Counted from the stretch's first letter, positions 36,111 to 50,931 are shown. The stretch is DNA of 64,000 nucleotides from Calliopsis andreniformis (GCF_051401765.1 NW_027480468.1:1178001-1242000); one strand, 5' to 3'. Notes: a model not told the origin generated them from the sequence alone. Numbers and translations are program-made.

Positions 36111-39100
36111 AATGTTCATTGCGGTTTACCCAATCCTCAATCTTCAATACTCAATACCCAATCTTCAATTCTCAATCCTCAGTCCTCAATCCTCAATCCT
36201 CAATCCTCATTCTTCAATCCTCAATACCCAATGCTTAATCTTCAATCCTCAATCCTCATTCCTCAATTTTCAATCCTCAATACTCAGTCCTCAGTCCTCA
36301 AACCTCAATCCTCATCCCCCAGCCCTCATCCTCAATCCTCAATCTTCAATCCCCAATCCTCAATCTTCTATCCTCAATACTCAACCTTCAATCCTCAATC
36401 CTCAGTCCACAATCTTCAATCCTCAATGCTCAATCCTCAATCCTCAATCCTCAATCCTCAAACCGCAATCATCAACCGTCAGTCCTCGTCCTCAGACCTC
36501 AACACCCAATCCTCAATCCTCAAGCTTCAATCATCAATACTCTATCTGCAATCCTCAATCCTCAATCCTCAATCCTCAATCCTCAATCCTCAATATTCAA
36601 CGCACAACCCTCAGCCATCAATGCTTAACACTCAACCATCAATCCTCAATTCTCAATGCTCAATAGAATATCCTGAATTCTCATGGTACAATACTCAATC
36701 CACAATATTCAATAATCAAATCTGAATCCTCAAACATCAATTCTCAAAACTCAATCCTCAACACTCAGTCCTCTCTCATCAATCCTCCATCCTCAATCGT
36801 CAATCCTCAAGCGTCAATCCTCAATCCTCAATCCTCAACCCTCAATCCTCAGTCCTCAAACCTCCACCACGAGTACTCAATTCTGAATCCTCAATCTTCA
36901 GCCATAAGACCTCAACAATCAATTGTCAATCCTCATTCCTCAATAGAATATCCTCAATTCACAGTTTTCAATACTCAATCCCCATTCTTCAATCTTCAAA
37001 TCTCAATCCACAAACATCAATTCTCATCACGCAACCCTCAACACTCAGTCCTCAATCTGCAATACTCAATCCTCAATCCTCAATCTTCAATCCTCAATAC
37101 TCAATCCTCAATCTTCAATCCTCAATCCTCAATCCTCAATCCTCAATCCACATTCTTCAATCCTCAACACCCAATACTCAATCTTCAATTCTCAATCCTC
37201 AATCCTCAATTCTCAATCCTCAATCCTCAATCCTCAGACCTCAAACATCAATACTCAACCCTCAGTCCTCGTCCTCAATCCACAACACTCAATCGTCGAT
37301 CCTCAATTTTCAATCATCAATATTCAATCTTCAATCCTCAATCCTCAATCCTCAATCCTCAATACACAATCCTCATTGTTCAATGTTCAATCCTCAATAC
37401 CCAATACTCAATCTTCAATCCTCAATCCCCAATCCTCAATTCTCAATCCTCAATCCTCAATCCTCAATCCTCAATCCTCAGTCCTCAAACCTCAATCCTG
37501 AATCCTCAGTCCTCAATTCTCAGTCCTCAACAATCAGTTGTCAATCCTTAATCCTCAATAGAGTATCCTCAATTCACAGGTTTCAATACTCAATACTCAA
37601 CCTGCAATCTTCAAATGCCTATCCACAAACATCAATTCTCATCACTCAGCCCTCAACACTCAGTCCCCAATACCCAATCTTCAATCCTCAATCCTCAATA
37701 CTCAATCCTCAATCCTCAGTCCTCAAACCTCAATCCTGAATCCTCAGTCCTCAATTCTCAATCCTCAATCCTCAATCCTCAGACCTCAAACATCAATACT
37801 CAACCCTCAGTCATCGTCCTCAATCCACAACCCTCAATCCTCGATCCTCAATCTTCAATCATCAATATTCAATCTTCAATCCTCAATCCTCAATCCTCAA
37901 TCCCCTATCCTCATTCTTCAATCCTCAATGCCCAGTCCTCAATCTTCAATCCTCAATCCGCAATCCTCAATTCTCAATCCTCAATCCTCAATCATGAATC
38001 CTCAATCCTCAATCTTCAATCCTCAATCCTCAATCCTCAATCCTCAATCCTCAATCCTCAATCCTCAATCCTCAATCTTCAATCCTCAATAATCAATCTT
38101 CAATCCTCAATCCTCAATCCTCAATCCACAATCCTCAATCCTCAATCCTCAACCTTCAAACCTCAATACTCAAACTGCAATCCTCAATCCTCAGTCCTCG
38201 CTCCTCAAACCTCATTCTTCAATCCTCAATACCGAATCCTCAATCTTCAATGCTCAATCCTCAATCCTCAATTCTCAATCCTCAATCCTCAGTCCTCAGA
38301 CTTCAATCACCAATACTCAAGCCACAGTCCTCGTCCTAAATCCACAACCCTCAATCGTCGATCCTCAATCTTCAATCATCAATATTCAATCTTCAATCCT
38401 CAATCCTCAATCCTCAATCCTCAATCCTCAATGCTCAAACCTCAGTCCTCAATCCTCAACCCTCAATCCTCAATCCTCAATACTCAATCTGCAACCCTCA
38501 ATCCTCAATCCTCAATCGCCTATCCTCATTCTTCAATCCTCAATGCCCAGTCCTCAATCTTCAATCCTCAATCCGCAATCCTCAATTCTCAATCCTCACT
38601 CCTCAATCATGAATCCTCAATCCTCAATCTTCAATGCTCAATCCACATTCTTCAATCCTCAACACCCAATCCTCAATCTTCAATCCTCAATCCTCAATCC
38701 TCAATCCTCAATCCTCAATCTTCAATCATCAATACTCAATCTTCAATCCTCAATCCTCAATCTTCAATCCTCAATCCTCAATCCTCAATATTCAACACAC
38801 AACCCTCAAACATCAATCCTCAATACTCAACCATCAATCCTCAATTCTCAATACTCAATAGAATATCCTGAATTCTCATGATTCAATACTCAATCCTCAA
38901 TATTCAATAATCAAATCGCAATCCTCAAACATCAACTCTCAACACTCAGACCTCAATACTCTGTCCTCTCTCTTCAATCCTCCATCCTCATTCTTCAATC
39001 CTCAAGCGTCAATCGTCAATCCTCAATCCTCAATCCTCAATCCTCAACCCTCAACCCTCAATCCTCAGTCATCAAACCTCAATCCGGAATCCTCAATCCT

Positions 39101-40400
39101 GAATGCTCAATCTTCAGCCATCAGTCCTCAACAATCAATTGTCAATACTCAATCTTCAATCCTCAATCCTCAATCCTCGGTCCTCAATCCTCAATCGTCA
39201 ATCTCCAATCCTGAATACTCAATCTTCAATCCTCAATCCTCAATCCTCAATCCTCAATCCTCAATCCTCATTCTTCAAGCCTCAATACCCAATCCTCAAT
39301 CTTCAATCCTCAATCCTCAATCCTCAATTTTCAATCCTCAATACTCAGTCCTCAGTCCTCAAACCTCAATCCTCAACCCGCAGCCCTTATCCTCAATCCT
39401 CAATCTTCAAACCTCAAACCTCAATCTTCAATCCTCAATACTCAATCTTCAATCCTCAATCCTCAATCCTCAATCCTCAATCCTCAATCCTCAATATTCA
39501 ACGCACAACCCTCAGCCATCAATGCTCAACACTCAACCATCAATCCTCAATTCTCAATGCTCAATAGAATATCCTGAATTCTCATGGTACAATACTCAAT
39601 CCACAATATTCAATAATCAAATCTGAAACCTCAACCATCAATTCTCAGAACTCAATCCTCAACACTCAGTCCTCTCTCATCTATCCTCCATCCTCAATCC
39701 TCAACCCTCAATCCTCAGTCCTCAAACCACCACCACGAATCCTCAATTCTGAATCCTCAATCTTCAGCCATAAGACCTCAACAATCAATTGTCAATCCTC
39801 ATTCCTCAATAGAATATCCTCAATTCACAGTTTTCAATACTCAACCCCATTCTTCAATCTTCAAATCTCAATCCACAAACATCAATTCTCATCACGCAAC
39901 CCTCAACACTCAGTCCTCAATCTGCAATCCTCAATCCTCAGTCCTCAATTCTCAATCCTCAATCCTCAATCCTCAGACCTCAAACATCAATACTCAACCG
40001 TCAGTCCTCGTCCTCAATCCACAACACTCAATCGTCGATCCTCAATTTTCAATCATCAATATTCAATCTTCTATCCTCAATCCTCAATCCTCAATCCTCA
40101 ATACTCAATCCTCATTGTTCAATGTTCAATCCTCAATACCCAATACCCAATCTTCAATCCTCAATCCTCAATCCTCAATCCTCAATCCTCAATCCTCAAT
40201 CCTCAGTCCTCAAACCTCAATCCTGAATCCTCAATCCTCAGCCCTCAGTCCTCAACAATCAGTTGTCAATCCTTAATCCTCAATAGAGTATCCTCAATTC
40301 ACAGGTTTCAGTACTCAATACTCAACCTGCAATCTTCAAATCCCTATCCACAAACATCAATTCTCATCACTCAGCCCTCAACACTCAGTCCCCAATCCTC
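36111..40400 (+). repeat. Block C, copy 2, second occurrence
   Basis: Carries two complete C composite modules (36592-37053 and 39493-39918), d1 islands at 37528 and 40253, an intermediate dyad at 38859-38886 and an island fragment near 39129. The c-to-d1 spacing is 615 bp for the first pair and 474 bp for the second, against 601 elsewhere. Compared with 16.3-18.15 kb this block has gained a second c/d1 set. Confidence 0.78.
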
Positions 40401-43400
40401 AATCTTCAATCCTCAATCCTCAATCCTCAATCCTCAATCCTCAGTCCTCAAACCTCAATCCTGAACCTTCAGTCCTCAATTCTCAGTCCTCAATCCTCAA
40501 TCCTCAATCTTCAATCCTCAATACTCAATCCTCAATCTTCAATCCTCAATCCTCAATCCTCAATCCTCAATCCACATTCTTCAATCCTCAACACCCAATA
40601 CTCCATCTTCAATCCTCAATCCTCAGTCCTCAATTCTCAATCCTCAATCCTCAATCCTCAGACCTCAAACATCAATACTCAACCGTCAGTCATCGTCCTC
40701 AATCCACAACCCTCAATCGTCGATCCTCAATTTTCAATCATCAATATTCAATCTTCTATCCTCAATTCTCAATCCTCAATCCTCAATACTCAATCCTCAT
40801 TGTTCAATGTTCAATCCTCAATACCCAATACTCAATCTTCAATCCTCAATCCTCAATCCTCAATCCTCAATCCCCAATCCTCAATCCTCAGTCCTCAAAC
40901 CTCAATCCTGAAACCTCAATCCTCAGCCCTCAGACCTCAACAATCAGTTGTCAATCCTTGATCCTCAATAGAGTATCCTCAATTTACAGGTTTCAGTACT
41001 CAATACTCTACCTGCAATCTTCAAATCCCTATCCACAAACATCAATTCTCATCACTCAGCCCTCAACACTCAGTCCCCAATCCTCAATCTTCAATCCTCA
41101 ATCCTCAATCCTCAATCCTCAATCCTCAGTCCTCAAACCTCAATCATCAATCCTCAATCCTCAATCTTCAATCCTCAATCCTCATTCCTCAATCCTCAAT
41201 GTTCAATCCGCAATACACAATCCTCAATCTTCAATCCTCAATCCTCATTCCTCAATCCTCAAACCTGAATCCTCAATCCTCAATCCTCAGTCCTCGAACC
41301 TCAAACCTGTATCCTCAATCCTGAATCCCCAATCGTCACACCTCAGTCCTCAACAATCAGTTGTCAATTATCAATCCTCAATAGAATATCATCAATTCAC
41401 TGTTTTCAATACTCAATACTCAATCTGCAATTTTCAAATCTCTATCCACAAACATCAATTCTCATCATTCAACCCTCAACACTCAGTCCCCAATCCTCAA
41501 TCTTCAATACTCAATCCTCAATCCTCAATCCTCGAACCTCAATCTTCAATCCTCAATACTCGATCCTCAATCCTCAATCCTCAATCCTCAATCTTCAATC
41601 CTCAATACTCAATCTTCAAACCTCAATCCTCAATCCTCAATTCTCAATCCTCAATCCTCAGTCCTCAGACCTCAAACCTCTACCCTCAACCCTCAGCCCT
41701 CATCCTCAATCCTCAATCCTCAATCCTCAATCCTCAATCCTCAATCTTCAATCCTCAATCCTCAATCATCAATCCTCAATCCTCAATTTTCAATCCTCAA
41801 TACTCAATCTGCAATCCTCAATACTCAGTCCGCAATCCTGAATGCTCAATCCTCAATCCTCAATCTTCAATCCTCAATACTCAGTCTTCAATCCTCGATC
41901 CTCAATACTCAATCCTCAATACTCATTCTTCAATCCTCAATACCCAATCCTCAATCTTCAAACATCAATCCTCAATCCTCAATTCTCAATCCTCAATCCT
42001 CAGTCCTCAGACCTCAAACCTCTACCCTCAACCCTCAGCCATCATCCTCAGTCCTCAAACCTCAATCCTGAATCCTCAATCCTCAGCCCTCAGTCCTCAA
42101 CAATCAGTTGTCAATCCTTAATCCTCAATAGAGTATCCTCAATTCACAGGTTTCAGTACTCAATACTCAACCTGCAATCTTCAAATCCCTATCCACAAAC
42201 ATCAATTCTCATCACTCAGCCCTCAACACTCAGTCCCCAATCCTCAATCTTCAATCCTCAATCCTCAATCCTCAATCCTCAATCCTCAGTCCTCAAACCT
42301 CAATCCTGAACCTTCAGTCCTCAATTCTCAGTCCTCAATCCTCAATCCTCAATCCTCAATCTTCAATCCTCAATACTCAATCCTCAATCTCCAATCCTCA
42401 ATCCTCAATCCTCAATCCTCAATCCACATTCTTCAATCCTCAACACCCAATACTCCATCTTCAATCCTCAATCCTCAGTCCTCAATTCTCAATCCTCAAT
42501 CCTCAATCCTCAGACCTCAAACATCAATACTCAACCGTCAGTCCTCGTCCTCAATCCACAACCCTCAATCGTCGATCCTCAATTTTCAATCATCAATATT
42601 CAATCTTCTATCCTCAATCCTCAATCCTCAATCCTCAATACTTAATCCTCATTGTTCAATGTTCAATCCTCAATACCCAATACTCAATCTTCAATCCTCA
42701 ATCCTCAATCCTCAATCCTCAATCCCCAATCCTCAATCCTCAGTCCTCAAACCTCAATCCTGAAACCTCAATCCTCAGCCCTCAGACCTCAACAATCAGT
42801 TGTCAATCCTTGATCCTCAATAGAGTATCCTCAATTCACAGGTTTCAGTACTCAATACTCTACCTGCAATCTTCAAATCCCTATCCACAAACATCAATTC
42901 TCATCACTCAGCCCTCAACACTCAGTCCCCAATCCTCAATCTTCAATCCTCAATCCTCAATCCTCAATCCTCAATCCTCAGTCCTCAAACCTCAATCATC
43001 AATCCTCAATCCTCAATCTTCAATCCTCAATCCTCATTCCTCAATCCTCAATGTTCAATCCGCAATACACAATCCTCAATCTTCAATCCTCAATCCTCAT
43101 TCCTCAATCCTCAAACCTGAATCCTCAATCCTCAATCCTCAGTCCTCGAACCTCAAACCTGTATCCTCAATCCTGAATCCCCAATCGTCACACCTCAGTC
43201 CTCAACAATCAGTTGTCAATTATCAATCCTCAATAGAATATCATCAATTCACTGTTTTCAATACTCAATACTCAATCTGCAATTTTCAAATCTCTATCCA
43301 CAAACATCAATTCTCATCATTCAACCCTCAACACTCAGTCCCCAATCCTCAATCTTCAATACTCAATCCTCAATCCTCAATCCTCGAACCTCAATCTTCA

Positions 43401-43949
43401 ATCCTCAATACTCGATCCTCAATCCTCAATCCTCAATCCTCAATCTTCAATCCTCAATACTCAATCTTCAAACCTCAATCCTCAATCCTCAATTCTCAAT
43501 CCTCAATCCTCAGTCCTCAGACCTCAAACCTCTACCCTCAACCCTCAATCCTCATTCCTCAATCCTCAATCCTCAATCCTCAATCCTCAATCTTCAATCC
43601 TCAATCCTCATTCCTCAATCCTCAAACCTGAATCCTCAATCCTCAATCCTCAGTCCTCGAACCTCAAACCTGTATCCTCAATCCTGAATCCCCAATCGTC
43701 ACACCTCAGTCCTCAACAATCAGTTGTCAATTATCAATCCTCAATAGAATATCATCAATTCACTGTTTTCAATACTCAATACTCAATCTGCAATTTTCAA
43801 ATCTCTATCCACAAACATCAATTCTCATCATTCAACCCTCAACACTCAGTCCCCAATCCTCAATCTTCAATACTCAATCCTCAATCCTCAATCCTCGAAC
43901 CTCAATCTTCAATCCTCAATACTCGATCCTCAATCCTCAATCCTCTATC
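40253..43949 (+). repeat. Tandem duplication, ~1852-bp unit
   Basis: Unit 1 is about 40253-42097 and unit 2 about 42098-43949. Islands repeat in the same subtype order (d1, d1, d2), with offsets 1845, 1852 and 1852. The second unit has an extra 511-bp duplication that contains a d2 island (43203 and 43714). Block D of copy 1 has only one d1-d2 pair (18001/18414). Confidence 0.8.
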
Positions 43950-46100
43950 CTCAATCTTCAATCCTCAATACTCAATCTTCAAACCTCAATCCTCAATCCT
44001 CAATTCTCAATCCTCAATCCTCAGTCCTCAGACCTCAAACCTCTACCCTCAACCCTCAGCCCTCATCCTCAATCCTCAATCCTCAATCCTCAATCCTCAA
44101 TCCTCAATCTTCAATCCTCAATACTCAATCTTCAATAATCAATCCTCAATTCTCAATCCTCAATACTCAATCCTCAATCGTCAATCCTCAATCACCAATC
44201 CTCAATCTTCAATCCTCAATCCTCAATCATCAATCCTCAATCCTCAATTTTCAATCCTCAATACTCAATCTGCAATCCTCAATACTCAGTCCGCAATCCT
44301 GAATGCTCAATCCTCAATCCTCAATCTTCAATCCTCAATACTCAGTCTTCAATCCTCGATCCTCAATACTCAATCCTCAATACTCATTCTTCAATCCTCA
44401 ATACCCAATCCTCAATCTTCTATCCTCAATCCTCAATCCTCAATTCTCAATCCTCGATCCTCAATCCTCGGACCTCAAACAGCAATACTCAACCCTCAGT
44501 CCTCGTCCTCAATCCTCAACCATCAATACTGAATCCTCAATCTTCAATTATCAATATTCAATCTTCAGTCCTCAATCCTCAATCCTCAATCCTCAAACCT
44601 CAATCCTCAACCGTCAGTCCTCGTCCTCAAACCTCAACCCTCAATCCTCAATCCTCAATGTTCAATCATCAATACTCAATCTTCAATCCTCAATCCTCAA
44701 TCCTCAATCCTTAATCCTCAATCCTCAATATTCAATCCTCAATCCTTAGTCCACAAACCTCAATTCTGAATCCTCAATCCTGAGTCCTCAATCTTCAGCC
44801 CTCAGTCCTCAACAATCAGTAGTCAATCCTCAATCCTCAGTAGAATATCCGCAATTCACAGCTTTCAATACTCAATACTCGATCTGCAATCTTCAAACCA
44901 CTATCGACAAACATCAATTCTCATCACTCAACCCTCAACACTCAGTCCTCAATGTTCAATCCTCAATACTCAATTCTCAATCTTCAATCCTCAATACTGA
45001 AACTTCAATCCTCAATCCTCAATCCTCAATCCTCAATCCTCAATACTCAATCCTCAATCCTCAATCCTCAATTCTCAAACCTCAATCCTCAGTCCTCAGA
45101 CCTCAAACCTCTACCCTCAACCCTCAGCCCTCATCCTCAATCCTCAATCCTCAATCCTCAATCCTCAATCCTCAATCTTCAATCCTCAATACTCAATCTT
45201 CAATAATCAATCCTCAATTCTCAGTCCTCAATGCTCAATCCTCAATCGTCAATCCTCAATCACCAATCCTCAATCTTCAATCCTCAATCCTCAATCATCA
45301 ATCCTCAATCCTCAATTTTCAATCCTCAATACTCAATCTGCAATCCTCAATACTCAGTCCGCAATCCTGAATGCTCAATCCTCAATCCTCAATCTTCAAT
45401 ACTCAATACTCAGTCTTCAATCCTCGATCCTCAATACTCAATCCTCAATCCTCATTCTTCAATCCTCAATACCCAATCCTCAATCTTCTATCCTCAATCC
45501 TCAATCCTCAATTCTCAATCCTCGATCCTCAATCCTCGGACCTCAAACAGCAATACTCAACCCTCAGTCCTCGTCCTCAATCCTCAACCATCAATACTGA
45601 ATCCTCAATCTTCAATCATCAATATTCAATCTTCAGTCCTCAATCCTCAATCCTCAATCCTCAAACCTCAATCCTCAACCGTCAGTCCTCGTCCTCAAAC
45701 CTCAACCCTCAATCCTCAATCCTCAATGTTCAATCATCAATACTCAATCTTCAATCCTCAATCCTCAATCCTCAATCCTTAATCCTCAATCCTCAATATT
45801 CAACCCTCAATCCTTAGTCCACAAACCTCAATTCTGAATCCTCAATCCTGAGTCCTCAATCTTCAGCCCTCAGTCCTCATCAATCAGTCGTCAATCCTCA
45901 ATCCTCAGTAGAATATCCTCAATTCACAGCTTTCGACACTCAATACTCGATCTGCAATCTTCAAACCACTATCCACAAACATCAATTCTCATCACTCAAC
46001 CCTCAACACTCAGTCCTCAATGTTCATTCCTCAATCCTCAATTCTCAATCTTCAATGCTCAATACTGAACCTTCAATCCTCAATCCTCAATCCTCAATCC
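40401..46100 (+). repeat. Block D, copy 2, proximal part with 1852-bp and 1068-bp tandem duplications
   Basis: The island order is d1 (40938), d2 (41351), d1 (42098), d1 (42790), d2 (43203), d2 (43714), d3 (44810), d3 (45878). The d1-d2 pair at 40938/41351 recurs at 42790/43203, both spaced 413 bp and shifted by 1852 bp. A further 511-bp duplication gives the d2 at 43714. The d3 pair spaced 1068 bp aligns with 19392/20460 at offset 25418. Marker words CCTCGGACCTCAAACAGC occur near 44470 and 45535. Confidence 0.82.
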
Positions 46101-46300
46101 TCAATTCTCAATACGCAATCCTCAATCCCCAATCCTCAATCCTCAATCTTCAATCCTCAATACTCAATCTTCAAACCTCAATCCTCAATCCTCAGTCATC
46201 AATCCTCAATCATCAATCCTCAATTTTCAATACTCAATCCTCAACGCTCAATCCTCAATCCTCAATACTCAACCATCAATCCTCAATTCTCAATACTCAA

Positions 46301-46328
46301 TAGAATATCCTGAATTCTCAGAATTCTA
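46301..46328. other. Dyad, one mispair (10 of 11)
   Basis: The right arm reads TCAGAATTCTA, so one C-G pair is lost. The change creates a second GAATTC inside the arm. First dyad in the D block of copy 2. Confidence 0.8.
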
Positions 46329-46561
46329 TACTCAAACCTCAATCCTCAACCCTCAGCCCTCATTCTCAATCCTCAATCCACAATCCTCAAACCTCAATCC
46401 TCAACCGTCAGTCCTCGTCCTCAATCCTCAACCCTCAATCCTCAATCCTCAATCGTCAATCTTCAGTCCTCAATACTCAATCTTCAACCCTCAATCCTCA
46501 GTCCTCAAACCTCAATCCTGAATCCTCAATCCTGAATCCTCAATCTTCAGCCCTGTGTCCT

Positions 46562-46702
46562 CAACAATCAGTTGTCAATCTTCAATCCTCAATAGAATAT
46601 CCTCAATTCACAGTTTTCAATACTCAGTACTCAATCTGCAATCTTCAGATCTCTATCCACAAACACCAATTCTTATCATTCAACACTGAATACTCAGTCC
46701 CT
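46562..46702 (+). repeat. 141-bp island, subtype d4 (also 53024, 61947)
   Basis: The left flank reads TGTGTCCTCAAC, and diagnostic internal words are CAGATCTCTATCC, AATTCTTATCA and GAATACTCAGTCCCT. 53024 and 61947 share CCGTGTGTCC, CAAACTTCAATTC and CACTCAACCCTGAATAC, so they are closer to each other than to 46562. The AGATCT palindrome is specific to this subtype. Confidence 0.85.
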
Positions 46703-48498
46703 AATCCTCAATCCTCAATCCTCAATCCTCAATCCTCAATCCTCAATCCTCAATCTTAATCTTCAATCCTCAATACTCAATCTTCAATCCTCAATCCTCA
46801 ATCCTCAATCCTCAATCCTCAATCTTCAATCCTCATACTCAATCTTCAATACTCAATCCTCAATCCTCAATACTCAATCCTCAATCCTCAATCCTCAATC
46901 GTCAATCTTCAGTCCTCAATACTCAATCTTCAACCCTCAATCCTGAATCCTCAATCCTCAATCCACATTCTTCAATCCTCAACACCCAATCCTCAATCTT
47001 CAACCCTCAATCCTCAATCCTCAATCCTCAATCCACAATCCTCAATCCTCAATCCTCAATCCTCAGTCCTCAAACCTCAATCCTGAATCCCCGATCCTGA
47101 ATCCTCAATCTTCAGCCCTCAGTCCTCTACAATCAGTTGTCAATCCTCAATCCTCAGTAGAATATCATCAATTCACAGTTTTCATTACTCAATACTCAAT
47201 CTGCAATCTTCAAATCTCTATCCACAAACATCAATTCTCATCACTCAACCCTCAACACTCAGTCCCCAATCCTCAATATTCAATCCTCAATCCTCAATCC
47301 TCAATCCTCAATCCTCAATCCTCATTCCTCAATCCTCATTCTTCAGTCCTCAATACCCAATCCTCAATCTTCAATCCTCAATCCTCAATCCTCGATTCTC
47401 AATCCTCAATACTCAGTCCTCAGTCCTCAAACCTCAATCCTCAACCCCCAGCCCTCATCCTCAATCCTCAATCCTCAATCCTCAATCCTCAATCTTCAAT
47501 CCTCAATACTCAATCTTCAATCCTCAATCCTCAGTCCACAATCTTCAATCATCAATGCTCAATCCTCAATCCTCAATCTTCAATCCTCAATACTCAGTCT
47601 TCAATCCTCGATCCTCAATACTCAATCGTCAATCCTCATTCTTCAATCCTCAATACCCAATCCTCAATCTTCAATCCTCAATCCTCAATCCTCAATTCTC
47701 AATCCTCGATCCTCAATCCTCGGACCTCAAACAGCAATACTCAACCCTCAGTCCTGGTCCTCAATCCACAACCATCAATACTGAATCCTCAATCTTCTAT
47801 CATCAATATTCAATCTTCAGTCCTCAATCCTCAATCCTCAATCCTCAAACCTCAATCCTCAACCGTCAGTCCTCGTCCTCAAACCTCAACCCTCAATCCT
47901 CAATCCTCAATGTTCAATCATCAATACTCAATCTTCAATCCTCAATCCTCAATCCTCAATCCTTAATCCTCAATCCTCAATATTCAATCCTCAATCCTTA
48001 GTCCACAAACCTCAATTCTGAATCCTCAATCCTGAGCCCTCAATCTTCAGCCCTCAGTCCTCAACAATCACTAGTCAATCCTCAATCCTCAGTAGAATAT
48101 CCTCAATTCACAGCTTTCAATACTCAATACTCGATCTGCAATCTTCAAACCACTATCGACAAACATCAATTCTCATCACTCAACCATCAACACTCAGTCC
48201 TCAATGTTCAATCCTCAATCCTCAATTCTCAATCTTCAATCCTCAATACTGAAACTTCTATCCTCAATCCTCAATCCTCAATCCTCAATCCTCAATACTC
48301 AATCCTCAATCCTCAATCCTCAATCCTCAATCTTCAATCCTCAATACTCAATCTTCAAACCTCAATCCTCAATCCTCAATCCTCAATCCTCAATCATCAA
48401 TCCTCAATCATCAATACTCAATCTTCAATACTCAATCCTCAACGCTCAATCCTCAATCCTCAATACTCAATCATCAATCCTCAATTCTCAATACTCAA

Positions 48499-48526
48499 TA
48501 GAATATCCTGAATTCTCAGGATTCTA
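48499..48526. other. Perfect-arm dyad
   Basis: All 11 arm pairs are present. The right flank CAGCCCTCATTCTC distinguishes the D-type copies from B-type copies, which have CTGCCCTCACTCTC. Confidence 0.83.
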
Positions 48527-50931
48527 TACTCAAACCTCAATCCTCAACCCTCAGCCCTCATTCTCAATCCTCAATCCACAATCCTCAAACCTCAATCCTC
48601 AACTGTCAGTCCTCGTCCTCAATCCTCAACCCTCAATCCTCAATCCTCCCATCTTCAATCATCAATACTCAATCTTCCATACTCAATTCTGAATCCTCAG
48701 TCCTCAAACCTCAATCCTGAATCCTCAATCCTCAATCCTCAATCCTCATTCTTCAATCCTCAAACCCAATCCTCAATCTTCAATCCTCAATCCTTCAATC
48801 CTCGATTCTCAATCCTCAATACTCAGTCCTCAGCCCTCAAACCTCAATCCTCAACCCCCAGCCCTCATCCTCAATCTTCAATCCTCAATCCTCAATCCTC
48901 AATCTTCAATCCTCAATACTCAATCTTCAACCCTCAATCCTCAGTCCACAATCTTCAATCCTCAATGCTCAATCCTCAATCCTCAATCCTCAGTCCTCAA
49001 TCCTCAATCCTCAATCCTCAAACCTCAATCCTCAACCGTCAGTCCTCGTCCTCAAACCTCAACCCCCAGTCCTCAATCCTCAATCTTCAATCATCAATAC
49101 CCTATCTTCAATCCTCAATCCTCAATCCTCAATCCTCAATATTCAACGCACAACCCTCAGCCATCAATCCTCAATACTCAACCATCAATCCTCAGTTCTC
49201 AATACTCAGAATATCCTGAATTCTCATGGTTCAATACTCAATCCACAATATTCAATAATCAAATCTGAATCCTCAAACATCAATTCTCAAAACTCAATCC
49301 TCAACACTCTGTCCTCTCTCATCAATCCTCCATCCTCAATCCTCAATCCTCAAGCGTCAATCCTCAATCCTCAACCTTCAATCCTCAGCCCTCAAACCTC
49401 CACCACGAATCCTCAATACTGAATCCTCAATCTTCATCCATAAGACCTCAACAATCAATTGTCAGTCCTCAATCCTCAATAGAATATCCTCAGTTCACAG
49501 TTTTCAATACTCAATCCCCATTCTTCAATCTTCAAATCTCAATCCACAAACATCAATCCTCATCACGCAACCCTCAACACTCAGTCCTCAATCTTCAATA
49601 CTCAATCTTCAATCCTCAATACTCGATCTTCAATCCTCAATCCTCAATCCTCAATCCTCAATACTCAAACTGCAATCCTCAATCCTCAGTCCTCACTCCT
49701 CAATCCTCATTCTTCAATCCTCAATACCGAATCCTCAACCTTCAATCCTCAATCCTCAATCCTCAATTCTCAATCCTCAATCCTCAATCCTCAACCCTCA
49801 ATCCTCAATCCTCAATCCTCAAGCCTCAACCTTCAAACCTCAATACTCAAACTGCAATCCTCAATCCTCAGTCCTCACTCCTCAATCCTCATTCTTCAAT
49901 CCTCAATACCGAATCCTCAATCTTCAATGCTCAATCCTCAATCCTCAATTCTCAATCCTCAATCCTCAATCCTCAGACTTCAAACACCAATACTCAAGCC
50001 CCAGTCCTCGTCCTCAACCCACAACCCTCAACCCTCAATCCTCAATCTTCAATCTATAATATTCAATCTTCAATCCTCAATCCTCAATCCTCAATCCTCA
50101 ACCCTCAATCCTCAATGTTCAATCCTCAATACGCAATCCTCAGTCTTCAATCCTCAATCCTCAATACTCAATCCTCAATCCTCAATACTCAGTCCTCAAT
50201 CCTCAATCTTCAATCCTCAATCCTCAATCCTCAATGCGCAATCTTCAATCCTCAATACTGAATCTTCAATCCTCAATCCTCAATCCTCAATCCTCAATCC
50301 TCATTCTTCAATCCTCAACACCCAATCCTCAATCTTCAATCCTCAATGTTCAATCCGCAATACCCAATCCTCAGACTTCAAAAACCAATACTCAAGCCCC
50401 AGTCCTCGTCCTCAACCCACAACCCTCAATCCTCAATCCTCAAACATCAATCTATAATATTCAATCTTCAATCCTCAATCTTCAATCCTCAACCCTCAAT
50501 CCTCAATCCTCAATCCTCAATCCTCAATCCTCAATCTTCAATCCTCAATACTCAATCTTCAATCCACAATCATCAATCCTCAATCCACAATCCACATTCT
50601 TGAATCCTCAACACCAAATCCTCAATCTTCAATCCTCATTCCTCAGTCCTTAATTCTCAATCCTCAATCCTCAACCCTCAGACCTCAAACATCAATACTC
50701 AACCCTCAGTCCTCGTCCTCAATCCACAACCCTCAATTCTCGATCCTCAATACTCAATCTTCAATAATCAATCCTCAATTCTCAATCCTCAATACTCAAT
50801 CCTCAATCGTCAATCCTCAATCAATAATCCTCAATCTTCAATCCTCAATCCTCAATCATCAATACTCAATCCTCAATTTTCAATCCTCAATACTAAATCT
50901 GCAATCCTCAATACTCAGTCCGCAATCCTCA

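Larger units (their letters stand above)
46101..49900 (+). repeat. Block D, copy 2, middle part with inserted C module
   Basis: Islands are d4 (46562), e (47127), d3 (48062) and c (49449). Dyad elements lie at 46301-46328 and 48499-48526. A complete C composite module at 49138-49589 sits inside D-type sequence, so C material has moved into the D domain. 47.5-48.3 kb matches 44.3-45.05 kb at offset 3252. Confidence 0.75.

Noticed and set aside
40938..43343. Link between the 1852-bp tandem unit here and the ~1.85-kb segment missing from copy 2 near 28204
   Set aside because: The similar lengths look coincidental: the segments carry different island subtypes (d1-d2 against b1).
50054..50063. 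TATAATATTC as a promoter-like box (also near 50453, 59972, 60400)
   Set aside because: Copies are explained by duplication of one variant segment. There is no gene downstream and no second promoter element.
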